Below, one piece after another: positions 52,915 to 62,787 of a DNA stretch of 64,000 nt. The DNA lies in assembly GCF_000208925.1 (NCBI RefSeq), contig NW_001914886.1, forward strand, positions 1 to 64,000. Reading direction: 5' to 3'. The notes under the pieces were generated by a model. The model made no database searches and was not told the origin of the DNA. It saw only the letters and a program-made list of their open reading frames with translations. The stretch comes from Entamoeba histolytica HM-1:IMSS. Lineage: Eukaryota > Evosea > Mastigamoebida > Endamoebidae. Numbering within the stretch: the first letter of the stretch is position 1; every line of letters starts with the position of its first letter. The position numbers were made by a program, and so were the translations under genes.

Positions 52915-55433
52915 ATGACTTACCAAACTATAAGAAAAACATTTTTAATACCAACAAAAAGAATTACACAATTTGGAAGAACAACGTATCATCTAAATCA
53001 ACCACAAATTAGATTAATTCAAACAATTGAAGGAACGAAATATGTTGGAGTATCATTTTCATCTTCATATTCAGCAAATAAAATTATTCTTGAAGCACAA
53101 AAACAAATGTTAGTAGATGAAGAAGGAGAAAAATTATTTTGTTTATATAATTTACCATTTTATTTTGATGATCAAACAGAAGTATTGTTTGTTATTATTT
53201 AAAAGAAACAAAATAAAATTATCTAATAGAAATAGAAATACAAATACATTTTATTTATTTTGTTTAACATATGGATATTCTCCTGTTTATGAAATATTAA
53301 ATAAAAAATATTGTAAAGAATATAAACCAATTGAGGTTTTTCTTCAATATTTAAAAACATATCAAATTAATTATGAAATTATTGGATTTGAATATCTTAC
53401 TGTTTTAAAATCAATACCAGAAGAATGTAGAGATTTTAGAAGTTCATTAGCACGTGTTAGACAAGAAGAATTTGAATGGGCAACAAATAATTTTGATAAA
53501 AAAATTCTTGAAGAGAATGAATATGTTTATATAGAATCAGAACCTCCTATTACAGAATTTAATTTAGATAAAATTCGAATTAATGGAAGATATGGAACTG
53601 ATATGTCAATGAAAACTATTGTTCATTTACCATCTGATTCAATTGAAGAAGTTATTAATAATTTATTTACTAAATTACATACTATGAAACCTTCTATATT
53701 TAATGAAAATGCACAGCCATCAGATTTTGTTTTAAAAGTTAGAGGATTTAATGAATTTATTATTCCTTATAAACGTGATGGAAGTAAATATTGTTTAAGT
53801 GATTTTGATTATATTAGAAAATGTATTCATCTTAAATTACCTATTGATGTAGTTTTATTTAATAGAGAAAATATGCACCATAATTTATGGAATGAAAATA
53901 CTATTAAAATGATGAAATATTTTGATCAATTTGTTGGAAATAATAATTGGAATCTTATTCAAGATGAAACTCGTTGTCTTTCTCAAAGAGAATGTCAAAC
54001 TCCTGTTTGTATTCAAATTATTTCAGCAGAAAGAATTAAACATTATAAAATAACTAAATTAAAAGATGACAGTGAAATAGTAAATCTTGAAGAAGATTTA
54101 AAAATTTATATTACCGGTTCATTACATTATGGAACTCGTTTATTAGTTAGACAAGAATTTACACCAGTATATCAAATTAAAGAAGGTAAATTACATTTAG
54201 ATTCTCCTATAATGATGACATTTAATATACTCATATCAACTCTTCCTAAAGAAACAAGATTAACATTATCAATTTATATGACAGATTCCCCTATTAATTT
54301 ACAAGTATTCGAAATTAATAAAAAAGACATTTGTTTGGCAACTATTAATTGTAAATTAGTTGATTATAATGGTTATTTTATGAAAGGATTATTTAATGTT
54401 GGAATGTGGGAAAGAACTGAACCAAATCCTATTATGATGTGTTGTGAAAATACTTCTTCAAACACCTGTAAATTACATTATCGAATGATAGAATTTAATA
54501 AACCTGTTAAAATGAATACATTTATTGCAAATGAACAAGAGTTAAATACTAACATAACAGGTTCTGTTAAGATTGATTCTGAACATACACTAAGATTTAA
54601 ATATGCTGTTGAAGCTGATCCATTAACAGTACTTAGTCAAGAGGATTGTAGATTATTATGGACTTATAGATCTTTAGTAATGAAAACAAAACCCCGCTCT
54701 ATAGCGAGGTTAGTTTCTGCTGTTGATTTTACTCAACAAAGTGAAGTATTAGAATTACATAGATTATTAAATAAATGGCCATTACTTGAACCAACACATG
54801 CATTAGAATTATTAGACTTTAGATTTCCAGATGAACAAGTAAGGTTATTTGCTTTAAAATGTTTAGATGCAATGAAAGATTATGAATTAGTTAATTTTCT
54901 TCCACAACTTGTTCAAGCATTAAAATTTGAATTACACCATCAAAGTAATTTAGCATATTTTTTACTTAGAAGAGCATTAAGAAATAAAAATATTATTGGA
55001 CATCAATTCTTTTGGTTTTTAAAAGCTGAAATGCATGATAATAGAGTAACTGAACGATATGGAGTATTATTAGAGGCATTTTTAAATGGATGTGAAGATT
55101 ATAGAACTGAACTATATAATGAAGTAACATTTCAAAATCAGTTAGTTGTTATTGCTAATAAAGTAAAACAATTAGAAACAAAAGAAGAACAAAAACAATT
55201 ACTTAAAGATTCATTGGCAAAATTAAAATATCCTGAAGAAATGTCATTACCATTAGATTCACGATTTAGAATAAAAAAACCAATTCCAAATACTGGAAAT
55301 GTATTTAGTAGTAAAAAGAAACCACTTATGTTGGTATTAGAAAATGTAGATCCATTAGGAGATAATATTATGGTTATACAAAAAGTTGGTGATGGATCTT
55401 AGACAAGATGTTTTGACTTTACAAATGCTTCAA
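52915..55433 (+). CDS. Class I phosphoinositide 3-kinase catalytic subunit, cut by the assembly gap
   Basis: Exon 1 is 52915-53186, an intron of 43 nt (53187-53229, GTTTGT to AATAG) follows, and exon 2 starts at 53230. The order is typical of p110: a conserved linker (EECRDFRSSLARVRQEEFEW), a Ras-binding domain, a C2 domain (CIQIISAERIKHYK onward), and a helical PIK domain (residues about 590-740). The start of the kinase domain is present: KKPLMLVLENVDPLGDN and KVGD. There the frame is broken by one extra base near 55394; in the next phase DLRQDVLTLQML continues, the known start of the activation region. Sequence then enters the gap at 55434. Most of the kinase domain is missing from the window. 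It would make PIP3 at the plasma membrane. Confidence 0.88.
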
Positions 55434-55533
55434 NNNNNNNNNNNNNNNNNNNNNNNNNNNNNNNNNNNNNNNNNNNNNNNNNNNNNNNNNNNNNNNNNNN
55501 NNNNNNNNNNNNNNNNNNNNNNNNNNNNNNNNN
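55434..55533. other. Assembly gap of 100 N
   Basis: Exactly 100 N, a conventional placeholder for a gap of unknown length. It truncates the PI3-kinase gene on its left and a Lys-rich minus-strand ORF on its right; both run toward it. Confidence 0.99.
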
Positions 55534-55693
55534 GTAAACCTGATTTCTTAGAAAGAGTATTTTTTCTTCCTTCATCATCACGTGATTTTACTTTCTTTTC
55601 AGTAACTTTCTTTGGTTTCTTTTCTACTGATTTTTTTTCAGTAGCTTTCTTTTCAACGACGGGAGTAACTTCTTTTTCTTTGGTAGCGTCCAT
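55534..55693 (-). CDS. N-terminal part of a Lys-rich protein, truncated by the gap
   Basis: The minus strand has an ATG at 55691-55693 and encodes 53 residues very rich in Lys and Glu with repeated VEKK and KKxxEKK units, then an RDDEGRKNTLSKKSGL segment, before it enters the gap. It resembles the disordered basic start of a chromatin or ribosome-associated protein but no domain is reached. The length beyond the gap is unknown. It diverges from HAT1 across the 474 bp spacer. Confidence 0.55.
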
Positions 55694-56167
55694 TGTATTT
55701 AAAATACAGTTTTGATCACTTAAGATCTTATTGTCATCTTAAATATCCCCAATTAGGTTTTCCTATTTTTCTCTTTTTACAGAAAATCATTAAAAAGAAT
55801 CTTCATTCTTTTTCTTGTCTATATCATGTTTTAATTATATTCTGAAATTATATTATCTTCATAAATTTATTCATTCTTACTTTTTCAGTATATAGATGTA
55901 CTTATTTATCGTGACATTTTCATCATGTATTATTCATTTATTATTATTTTTACAAGAATAACGAAGACAACTTGAATTTTTGTTCACTTCTTTTTCTTTT
56001 TTTTTCTCTTTTCTGGAAACCCTTTTTTTTTGTTAATATAATAAATAATATTAATATAAAACTATAGTACTGGTTCTATAAATAGACTTCTCTTTTTAGT
56101 TAAAAAATTAAAGATGAAAAAAAAATAGAAACAAAAACTAAAATAAAGAAAAAAATAAAGGAGTGGA
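55694..56167. promoter_or_regulatory. Divergent promoter region upstream of HAT1
   Basis: A 474 bp spacer between the gap-truncated gene (minus) and HAT1 (plus). AT-rich with T-rich runs toward the left and A-rich runs close to the HAT1 start. No RNA gene seen. Confidence 0.4.
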
Positions 56168-57385
56168 ATGGATAAAGAATTACTCAATGAAGTATTAGCC
56201 GAAGTAATGGAAGATCCTAATTTAATGGACAAAGATCCACTTGCAAATAAAAATAAAGATTTTATATGTTCAGCACAAGATGCAATAGGATTATATTTTG
56301 TGTCTAATAAAGAAGAAGTAGAAAAAGCACTTAAAGATAAATATTTAGAGAATGCAGTTGATTATCCTGATTATGTTCACCAATTATTTATGGGAGATTG
56401 TGAAATATATGGGTATAAAGATTTAAAGGTTCATGTATTGATTAGTGTCTATTCACATCAAATGTATGTTGACTTTTCATATTCACAAAAAATAGATGAT
56501 GCAGAAGATATAATTAAATGTCTTCATAAATTTATGCCAAAAAATCAAAGAATTTTATCATTAGAAGGTTTTATTGAACAATTAGAAAAAGAAAAATATG
56601 GATTTAAACCTTGTGGAAAGAAATTATATGAATTTGAACAAAATGGAGAGGTTTATGAAATTTATTATGGAGATGTTAATACTATGTATGAATATTATTG
56701 TCAATTATTTCCTGTTATTACAATGTATATTGAACGAGCCAATTGTGTTAATCCAGAGGGAAAATGGGAATTTTTTAATTTGTTTCAAGTTATTGAAAAT
56801 CCATCAAATGTTAGTCAAATTGAATATAGGATAGCTGCACAAACAAATACATATAGGTTTTATCATTATCCAGATTCATGGAGATTACGTATTGGACAAT
56901 TTATAACATTTCCTAATTATCAAAGAAAAAAGTTAGGAAGATATTTATTAAGACAAGTATATTCATTCATTTTATCAGATAAAGATTTTGATTTAACTGT
57001 TGAAGATGCATGTTTAGAATTTCAAAAATTAAGAACATTTGTAGAACTTAAAATGATGGAAGAACAACAATTAAAATTACCAATTGATATTCAATCAGAT
57101 ACGTTAAGTGAATGTCCAGAAGATTTTTGTGAGATAGTTAGAAAAAAATGTGGAATAACAAAAATGGAAATAATGTCATTATATGAAATGATGGTATGGG
57201 CAGAATTAAAAAATAATAATGAAATAATGCCTAAGTTAGCATTAGAATTAAAAAGAAAATATTACTCACAAACGAAAACAGAACTTGAATTATTAGAAAG
57301 TGATGAAATGAGATTAGAAATGATTGAAAGAGCATATAAAGCAAAAATTGCTCATTTTAAACAAATTTATAATGTTTTAGAATAA
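56168..57385 (+). CDS. HAT1: Histone acetyltransferase type B catalytic subunit HAT1
   Basis: A 405-residue HAT1. The N-domain (to about 200) has the family features around YPDYVHQLFMGDCEIYGYKDLKV and PKNQRILSLEGFI. The GNAT core follows, with the YPDSWRLRIGQFITFPNYQRKK segment, then the acetyl-CoA binding turn QRKKLG and the later LTVEDACLEFQKLR helix with the conserved Glu-Asp pair. In most HAT1 proteins the turn reads QxxGxG, so Lys at the first Gly position is a deviation. HAT1 acetylates new histone H4 in the cytoplasm and nucleus, usually with an RBAP46/48-type partner. Length is near the family norm (about 370-420). Confidence 0.92.
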   Translation: MDKELLNEVLAEVMEDPNLMDKDPLANKNKDFICSAQDAIGLYFVSNKEEVEKALKDKYLENAVDYPDYVHQLFMGDCEIYGYKDLKVHVLISVYSHQMYVDFSYSQKIDDAEDIIKCLHKFMPKNQRILSLEGFIEQLEKEKYGFKPCGKKLYEFEQNGEVYEIYYGDVNTMYEYYCQLFPVITMYIERANCVNPEGKWEFFNLFQVIENPSNVSQIEYRIAAQTNTYRFYHYPDSWRLRIGQFITFPNYQRKKLGRYLLRQVYSFILSDKDFDLTVEDACLEFQKLRTFVELKMMEEQQLKLPIDIQSDTLSECPEDFCEIVRKKCGITKMEIMSLYEMMVWAELKNNNEIMPKLALELKRKYYSQTKTELELLESDEMRLEMIERAYKAKIAHFKQIYNVLE

Positions 57386-57702
57386 ATTAAATACTTTTAA
57401 TAAAAGAATTATAATTTATTTTAATAAAATAAAAACAAAAGATAAATAAGATATATATAACCATAATTAATTTTGTTTTAAAAATATACTTTATTTCTAT
57501 TACAGAATGAAATAGAAATTAATAAAATTCAAATAAATATCTAAGGAAATTTAATGAATTGAGATAAATTCAAATAATAAAAACAAAGTAAAAAAAAAAA
57601 GAAAGAAAAGGGAAAGAAGTATTTATATAAAATTGAATTGAATCTAACTTTAAAATAAATAGAACACAAAAAAAATAAATCTATTCTAAAGAAATAGAAA
57701 AT
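57386..57702. other. AT-rich spacer, no gene seen
   Basis: A 317 bp A-rich stretch between HAT1 and the LRR-GILT gene. It must hold the promoter of the latter; no specific element was recognised. Confidence 0.4.
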
Positions 57703-59217
57703 ATGTTTTGGATATTCTTACTTTATATTATTTCTTGTTTTGGAGCTCAAAATAATGAAAAAGAAGTATTAATTAATTTTTATAATCAATTAAATGGACC
57801 TAATTGGAAAATATCAACTAATTGGTTAAGTAATGAAAAAGATATTTGTGAATGGTATGGAATTGAATGTGATAAAGATGGATATGTTTTTCAAATATCT
57901 TTAGACTCTAATAATTTAGAAGGTAAATTACCAAGTTTAAGTTCTTTAACTCATTTATATGCATTTGTTGCTGATAATAATAAATTAACAGGTTCTTTAA
58001 GTGCTTTTAATGGATTAAAAGGATTTATGGCATTAAATATTAAGAATAATTTATTTAGTGGACCAATTTATATGATAGGAACAACAATGAAATGGTTACA
58101 TGCTGATAATAATAAATTTACTGATATATTTTCTTTAGTAAAACATTGTCCTGAAATTGAAGTTATTGGATTAACTCATAATAAAGTTAAAACAATTCCT
58201 CGTTCTATTGGAACTTTACATCATTTAAGAACGTTATCTTTAGGACAAAATGATATTACTTCTGAAATTCCAAATGACTTAAATGGTTTAATTAATGTTG
58301 CTACTATTGATTTAAGTAATAATAAAATTTCTGGTTCTATTCCAATTACTTTAGGTCAATTACCTGTTATTACTGAAATTTTATTACAAAATAATAATTT
58401 ATCTGGCTCTATTCCTAATACTTTATTTACTGCTTCTTCATTAACTTTGATTGATCTTTCTAATAATTCTCTTTCTGGTTCATTAAATGATGTATTAAAT
58501 TCTAAAACATTAGTAACTGCATATTTACAATATACTGATGTTGAAGGACCAATTCCTCCTTTATATTCAAGTAGTTTAAGACATCTTGACCTTCGAGGAA
58601 CTAAGGTTGATTGTCCAATTTTAGATGCTAATAGAGAAATTATAGTTGCTGATTGTCCTCCAAGAGTTATTGTTGAAGCTGATGTAATGTCTAAATGTCC
58701 TGATTTTAGAAATTTTGGATATAAAATTGCTGCACCACTTCTTGAGAAGATTGGTTCTATTATTGATTTTAAAATTGGATGGATAATGACTCCAAGCTCT
58801 TCTTATTCTACTGGATATAGCTCAATGCATGGTAATACCGAAGTAATTGGTGATTTCTTATTTACATGTGCACTTGAAATATATAATGCATCAAAAGCAT
58901 TTGACTTTTATAATTGTATGGGTGAAAGTGTTGATTTAATTCCTTTAAATTATACTTCTTGTGCACGACAAGCAAATATGGATCCTGAGTCTTTAATTAA
59001 ATGTGCATTTGGTTCTTATGGAAATACTTTAATGAAAGAAGCAGTTGATAGACCAATTCAAATGGGATCAACATGGTGTCCAACTGTTTATATTAATAAT
59101 GAACGTTATTGTCTTTATGATTCATATCTATGTAATGCAACTACATTAGATGATTATATAAGAGATATTTGTGCTGCATATACTGGAACAAATAAACCTT
59201 CTGCTTGTCCCAAATAA
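57703..59217 (+). CDS. Secreted LRR protein fused to a GILT-like thiol reductase domain
   Basis: A 504-residue protein. Residues 1-15 are a signal peptide. An LRR N-cap like those of plant receptors follows (NQLNGPNWKISTNWLSN, then CEWYGIECD), then about eight leucine-rich repeats (to about 300) of the plant type LxxNxLxGxIP. Residues about 325-480 are GILT-like: a VEADVMSKCPDF start, a MHGNTEVIGDFLFTCALEIYN helix region, several spaced Cys, and CPTVYINNERYC. GILT enzymes are lysosomal thiol reductases with a CxxC centre after a LCPD-like motif. Here the second Cys is Phe (CPDF, Cys332), so a classical dithiol mechanism is unlikely. The fusion is unusual and is consistent along the frame. Confidence 0.75.
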   Translation: MFWIFLLYIISCFGAQNNEKEVLINFYNQLNGPNWKISTNWLSNEKDICEWYGIECDKDGYVFQISLDSNNLEGKLPSLSSLTHLYAFVADNNKLTGSLSAFNGLKGFMALNIKNNLFSGPIYMIGTTMKWLHADNNKFTDIFSLVKHCPEIEVIGLTHNKVKTIPRSIGTLHHLRTLSLGQNDITSEIPNDLNGLINVATIDLSNNKISGSIPITLGQLPVITEILLQNNNLSGSIPNTLFTASSLTLIDLSNNSLSGSLNDVLNSKTLVTAYLQYTDVEGPIPPLYSSSLRHLDLRGTKVDCPILDANREIIVADCPPRVIVEADVMSKCPDFRNFGYKIAAPLLEKIGSIIDFKIGWIMTPSSSYSTGYSSMHGNTEVIGDFLFTCALEIYNASKAFDFYNCMGESVDLIPLNYTSCARQANMDPESLIKCAFGSYGNTLMKEAVDRPIQMGSTWCPTVYINNERYCLYDSYLCNATTLDDYIRDICAAYTGTNKPSACPK

Positions 59218-59317
59218 CATTAAGTAATACATTTTTTAATATTTTAGTTATTAAAAATGGAAAATCTTTATCTATGTCAAACAAATTGAAACAGTACTTA
59301 AATTTTCATTTTTTAAA

Positions 59318-60274
59318 ATGCATTTAATTAAAAAGCCAACTACAACTCAAATCCCTATGTATTGTGCTTTTTCGTTCCTTGTTATTGCTGGTGGTAAAAC
59401 TGTATTACTTACTAATGAAATAACACAAGGAACAATTTGGGAAATTCCATTAACAGTATATATGTTATTTAATTGGCTTTGGTTATTAGGAACTCTTATC
59501 TATTTAAATTGTGTTGATCCTGGATATATGCCAAGATTTAAACCATTTGGATTTCCAGTAAAACAGTTTTATAATGTAAGATATCAAAATAAAATACTAC
59601 CAAGAAATACTTGTGAAACATGTAATTTAGTAAGACCATTAAGAGGAAGTCATTGTAGAATATGTAATAGATGTGTTAATGAATTTGACCATCATTGTGG
59701 ATGGATTGGAAATTGTGTTGGAGAAAGAAATAAAGGAAGATTTGTTGTATTTGTTTGTGTAGTATTTATAAATTCTGTTACTGCTTGGTTAATTAGTTTC
59801 TATCACATTTTATTTATGCCAGGTGGTTCTATAATAAATCTTCTGTTCATTATTACTATCTTCTTTATGTTTTCAATTACTAATTTAATGTTAGGGTCAT
59901 TATTCATCTCTCATATATATCTTGCTCTCAATGGTAAAACTACTTATGAAAATATCAAGCTCACAAAACAAAAATATCGTGCTTATGAACAATTCTTAGA
60001 AGAAAATGGTGTATCTCATAAATGTTATTGTAAAAAATGTGATAAGAAAAAATCTTCTCAAAATGATAAAGATGAAGAACAAATTAATGAATCAAGTGAA
60101 ATTAAAAGACAAGAAAACAATAACATTTTTACTCAAATAGAAAGAAAAAGGAAAGAAATTGTTTTAAGAAAACAATTTTCTTTGAACTATAAAAATGAAA
60201 CATCTCCATATCCAAGAGGTTTTACTAATTTTTTTCATATTATATTTAAACCATCTCCACCATCATTTATTTAA
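59318..60274 (+). CDS. DHHC-type palmitoyltransferase
   Basis: A 318-residue protein with two membrane segments before and two after the zinc-binding cysteine-rich domain. [29 protein letters not shown] carries the CRD and the DHHC catalytic tetrad (given here in two parts: [15 protein letters not shown] and [15 protein letters not shown]), followed by WIGNCVG. The family attaches palmitate to cysteine of target proteins at Golgi, ER or plasma membranes. A basic and polar C-terminal tail (residues about 225-318) is rich in Lys, Glu and Asn, probably cytosolic. Start at the ATG at 59318, 100 bp after the LRR-GILT stop. Confidence 0.93.
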   Translation: MHLIKKPTTTQIPMYCAFSFLVIAGGKTVLLTNEITQGTIWEIPLTVYMLFNWLWLLGTLIYLNCVDPGYMPRFKPFGFPVKQFYNVRYQNKILPRNTCETCNLVRPLRGSHCRICNRCVNEFDHHCGWIGNCVGERNKGRFVVFVCVVFINSVTAWLISFYHILFMPGGSIINLLFIITIFFMFSITNLMLGSLFISHIYLALNGKTTYENIKLTKQKYRAYEQFLEENGVSHKCYCKKCDKKKSSQNDKDEEQINESSEIKRQENNNIFTQIERKRKEIVLRKQFSLNYKNETSPYPRGFTNFFHIIFKPSPPSFI

Positions 60275-60455
60275 ATAAATAATTATTAAATACTTCTTTT
60301 TAATTTTAATTCATTGAAAATTTCAAAATAAAATATTAAAAAGTATTTTTATTTAAATATTAAAATATAATAATTAAATAATAAATAATAATAATAAAGT
60401 ATTAAACACATCTATAAAAGAAACCCTGAAAAACTCTAAAAAATTGAAATAACCT

Positions 60456-60848
60456 ATGGTCAGAGTTAACGTTCTTGCTGATGCTCTTAAATCAATTACT
60501 AATGCTGAAAAACAAGGTAAAAGACAAGTTATGATTAGACCAGCTTCAAAAGTTATTTGTGAATTTTTGAACGTTATGATGAAACATCAATACATTACTG
60601 ACTATACCGTTGTTGATACTCATAGAAGTGGAAAGATTGTTGTTAATTTAAATGGTAGACTTAACAAATGTGCTGTTATTTCACCAAGATTTAATGTTAC
60701 TCTTAGTGAATTTGATAAATGGGAAGCTAATTTACTTCCATCAAGACATTTTGGAGCACTTGTTTTGACTACATCATATGGTATTCTTGATAATACTGAA
60801 GCTAGAGCTAAACATACTGGAGGAAGAATTCTTGGATTCTTCTATTAA
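60456..60848 (+). CDS. RPS15A: 40S ribosomal protein uS8 (RPS15A/RPS22)
   Basis: A 130-residue protein, the standard length. It begins [20 protein letters not shown] and ends [11 protein letters not shown], both conserved in eukaryotic S15a. It binds 18S rRNA in the small subunit. Codon use is biased in the manner of highly expressed Entamoeba genes. The short spacer downstream carries a seven-base inverted repeat, CACTGCG at 60893-60899 and CGCAGTG at 60921-60927. Confidence 0.97.
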
Positions 60849-60892
60849 AAAGAATTAAACGAACTAGTTATGTATTTTTTCTCGGTTACCAT

Positions 60893-60927
60893 CACTGCGT
60901 AAACTTTCTTTTATTAAAATCGCAGTG
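60893..60927. repeat. Inverted repeat downstream of RPS15A
   Basis: CACTGCG (60893-60899) and CGCAGTG (60921-60927) are perfect inverted copies around a 21-base AT-rich loop. It starts 45 bp after the stop. The GC content is high for this region, so a 3' end processing signal or a small structured RNA is possible; chance is not excluded. Confidence 0.5.
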
Positions 60928-61061
60928 TTGAAATCGCTTTCCTCTTTATATAATAGTATTAAAGACTAAAGATATTTCAACTACTGTTTTTTCTTTTCCT
61001 TCTTTTCAAAAAGAATAAATTTTATAATTTTTATGTTAAACCTTAATATGTTTTGAAAATT

Positions 61062-62318
61062 TTAATTATTTTCTTCTTTATTAATAATTGCTCTAGCTTC
61101 GTGTTTTTCTTCTTGATGTTTAATTGTTTCATTATTATTTAATGCATATTCTTTATAAATTTTGTTGTACATTATATTAATAAATATTAATGTTATTAAT
61201 CCAAATATCGCACTTGCTCCAAAGATTATTAAAACAATTCTTGTTGTGATATATGAAGAATATAATAATGCAATACACATCACTGAATAATAAACAACTC
61301 TCCATGCACTTAATGGAGCTACTTGTTTTGGCCAAATTTTATTTAAAAGAGCAATAGTAATACTTTCTAATCCAGAATCAGCAATTCCAGCAATGCCACC
61401 AAGTACACAAACACAAACATCAAGTCCAATATCATTTTGTGGAACATTAGTTGTATTATGAAGATAAACTTCATTAATAATAAAACCAAGAATAACAGCA
61501 AGAGTCTCTGCAAAAACAGATATAAATAATGTTATTCTTTCTGTAAATTTACTATTAAAAAATCCCCAACAAAAAGTAGATAATGTCATTGTTATTCCCA
61601 TAGAAATATATATATATGATGTTACATTTAATGGTGCAAGAACTGGCATTGAAGTATAATAAAATGAACGACTAAATCCAAATAATAAAGCTAATGGAAA
61701 TAAAAGAACAAGTCTCCAATTTGAAAAACATTTTAGTGAAGCTAATAATAATTCTTTCATATTTTCCATTGGAACTGGTGGAGAGTTAAAAGAAAATAAA
61801 TAGAGAAATACAGCAAGAGCAGTGACGCATGTTAATACCATAAATAATATAGCAGGAGTTGATGGTGAAAAGATCATTGGAATAATATTACCTAGAAAAT
61901 TAAAGTAAACTGGTACATAAAACAATGTGTAAATGTATGATGGGTGTGAACATTTTTGTTCATATCCAGAAAGTAATGTACTTGAAGCAGCCCATAACAG
62001 TGATGATCCAAATCCACATACCCCTGATGCTATAAAATATAATGAACGTATTAAATACACATTTGTTGCAATATAAAATACATAACAAATACCTCCAAAA
62101 AATAATGAGAATTTAGGAGTTAAGAAATCTACAAGAATTGGTGAGACGAATTGACCAATACCACAAAAACCATACACTAATGCAATAGAAATATATCCAT
62201 CATTCTTATTAATTCCTGACTGAAAGTTTTGAGTGGTTTGATATCCACATAATAATAAAAAGAAACACAACCCAAGAAACAATGGTTTAATATATGGAAG
62301 GTATGTCTTAATCTCCAT
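61062..62318 (-). CDS. UNC93-like major facilitator transporter
   Basis: A 418-residue protein with about 11-12 membrane segments. The first part (GLCFFLLLCGYQTTQNFQSG, then ALVYGFCGIGQFVSP and FIASGVCGFGSSLLWAASST) matches the UNC93 group of MFS proteins, in particular the GxGxxLLW segment after the fourth helix. The C-terminal tail is Lys/Glu-rich and cytosolic. UNC93 proteins assist other membrane proteins or transport small solutes; the substrate is unknown. Start at the ATG at 62316-62318. Confidence 0.8.
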   Translation of the reverse strand: MEIKTYLPYIKPLFLGLCFFLLLCGYQTTQNFQSGINKNDGYISIALVYGFCGIGQFVSPILVDFLTPKFSLFFGGICYVFYIATNVYLIRSLYFIASGVCGFGSSLLWAASSTLLSGYEQKCSHPSYIYTLFYVPVYFNFLGNIIPMIFSPSTPAILFMVLTCVTALAVFLYLFSFNSPPVPMENMKELLLASLKCFSNWRLVLLFPLALLFGFSRSFYYTSMPVLAPLNVTSYIYISMGITMTLSTFCWGFFNSKFTERITLFISVFAETLAVILGFIINEVYLHNTTNVPQNDIGLDVCVCVLGGIAGIADSGLESITIALLNKIWPKQVAPLSAWRVVYYSVMCIALLYSSYITTRIVLIIFGASAIFGLITLIFINIMYNKIYKEYALNNNETIKHQEEKHEARAIINKEENN

Positions 62319-62787
62319 CCTCTTCTATTAATTATTTTGAACTATTTAACTGGATTTGAATTTATACTTCTTAGTCAAACAAAACGAACAATGTAGATGC
62401 AACAGAGATTGGTAGAAGCTCTCTTTTTCTTAAAAAAAAAAAAAACACAATGAAAAACAAAAACACTGAATAAATAAAATATTATAATTCGTAGTATGAA
62501 AATAATATTACGAAAGAAAAATATTCCTCAGTTTTTCACAGTTTATAAAAAAAAAAACTAAAGAAATTAATGTTATGTTATTCATTTACAAGGTAAATTA
62601 AAGCAAGTCATAAACAACATAAACGAATTGAAAATAGAGTTTTAAGAAATAATAAAATTGGTTTTAAAAAGAATAACAAAATAAAAAGTAGAATAATTGA
62701 AAAATTGAAAAATTAAGAGAAAAAATTAGAGTAGTTAAATAAAAATAATTATTAAAACTTTATTTTTGAAAAACATTTTAAACTGAA
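62319..62787. other. AT-rich spacer, no gene seen
   Basis: About 470 bp between two minus-strand genes. It holds the UNC93-like promoter near 62330-62450 and the VPS53 3' end. A run of 13 A is present near 62432. No RNA gene seen. Confidence 0.4.
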
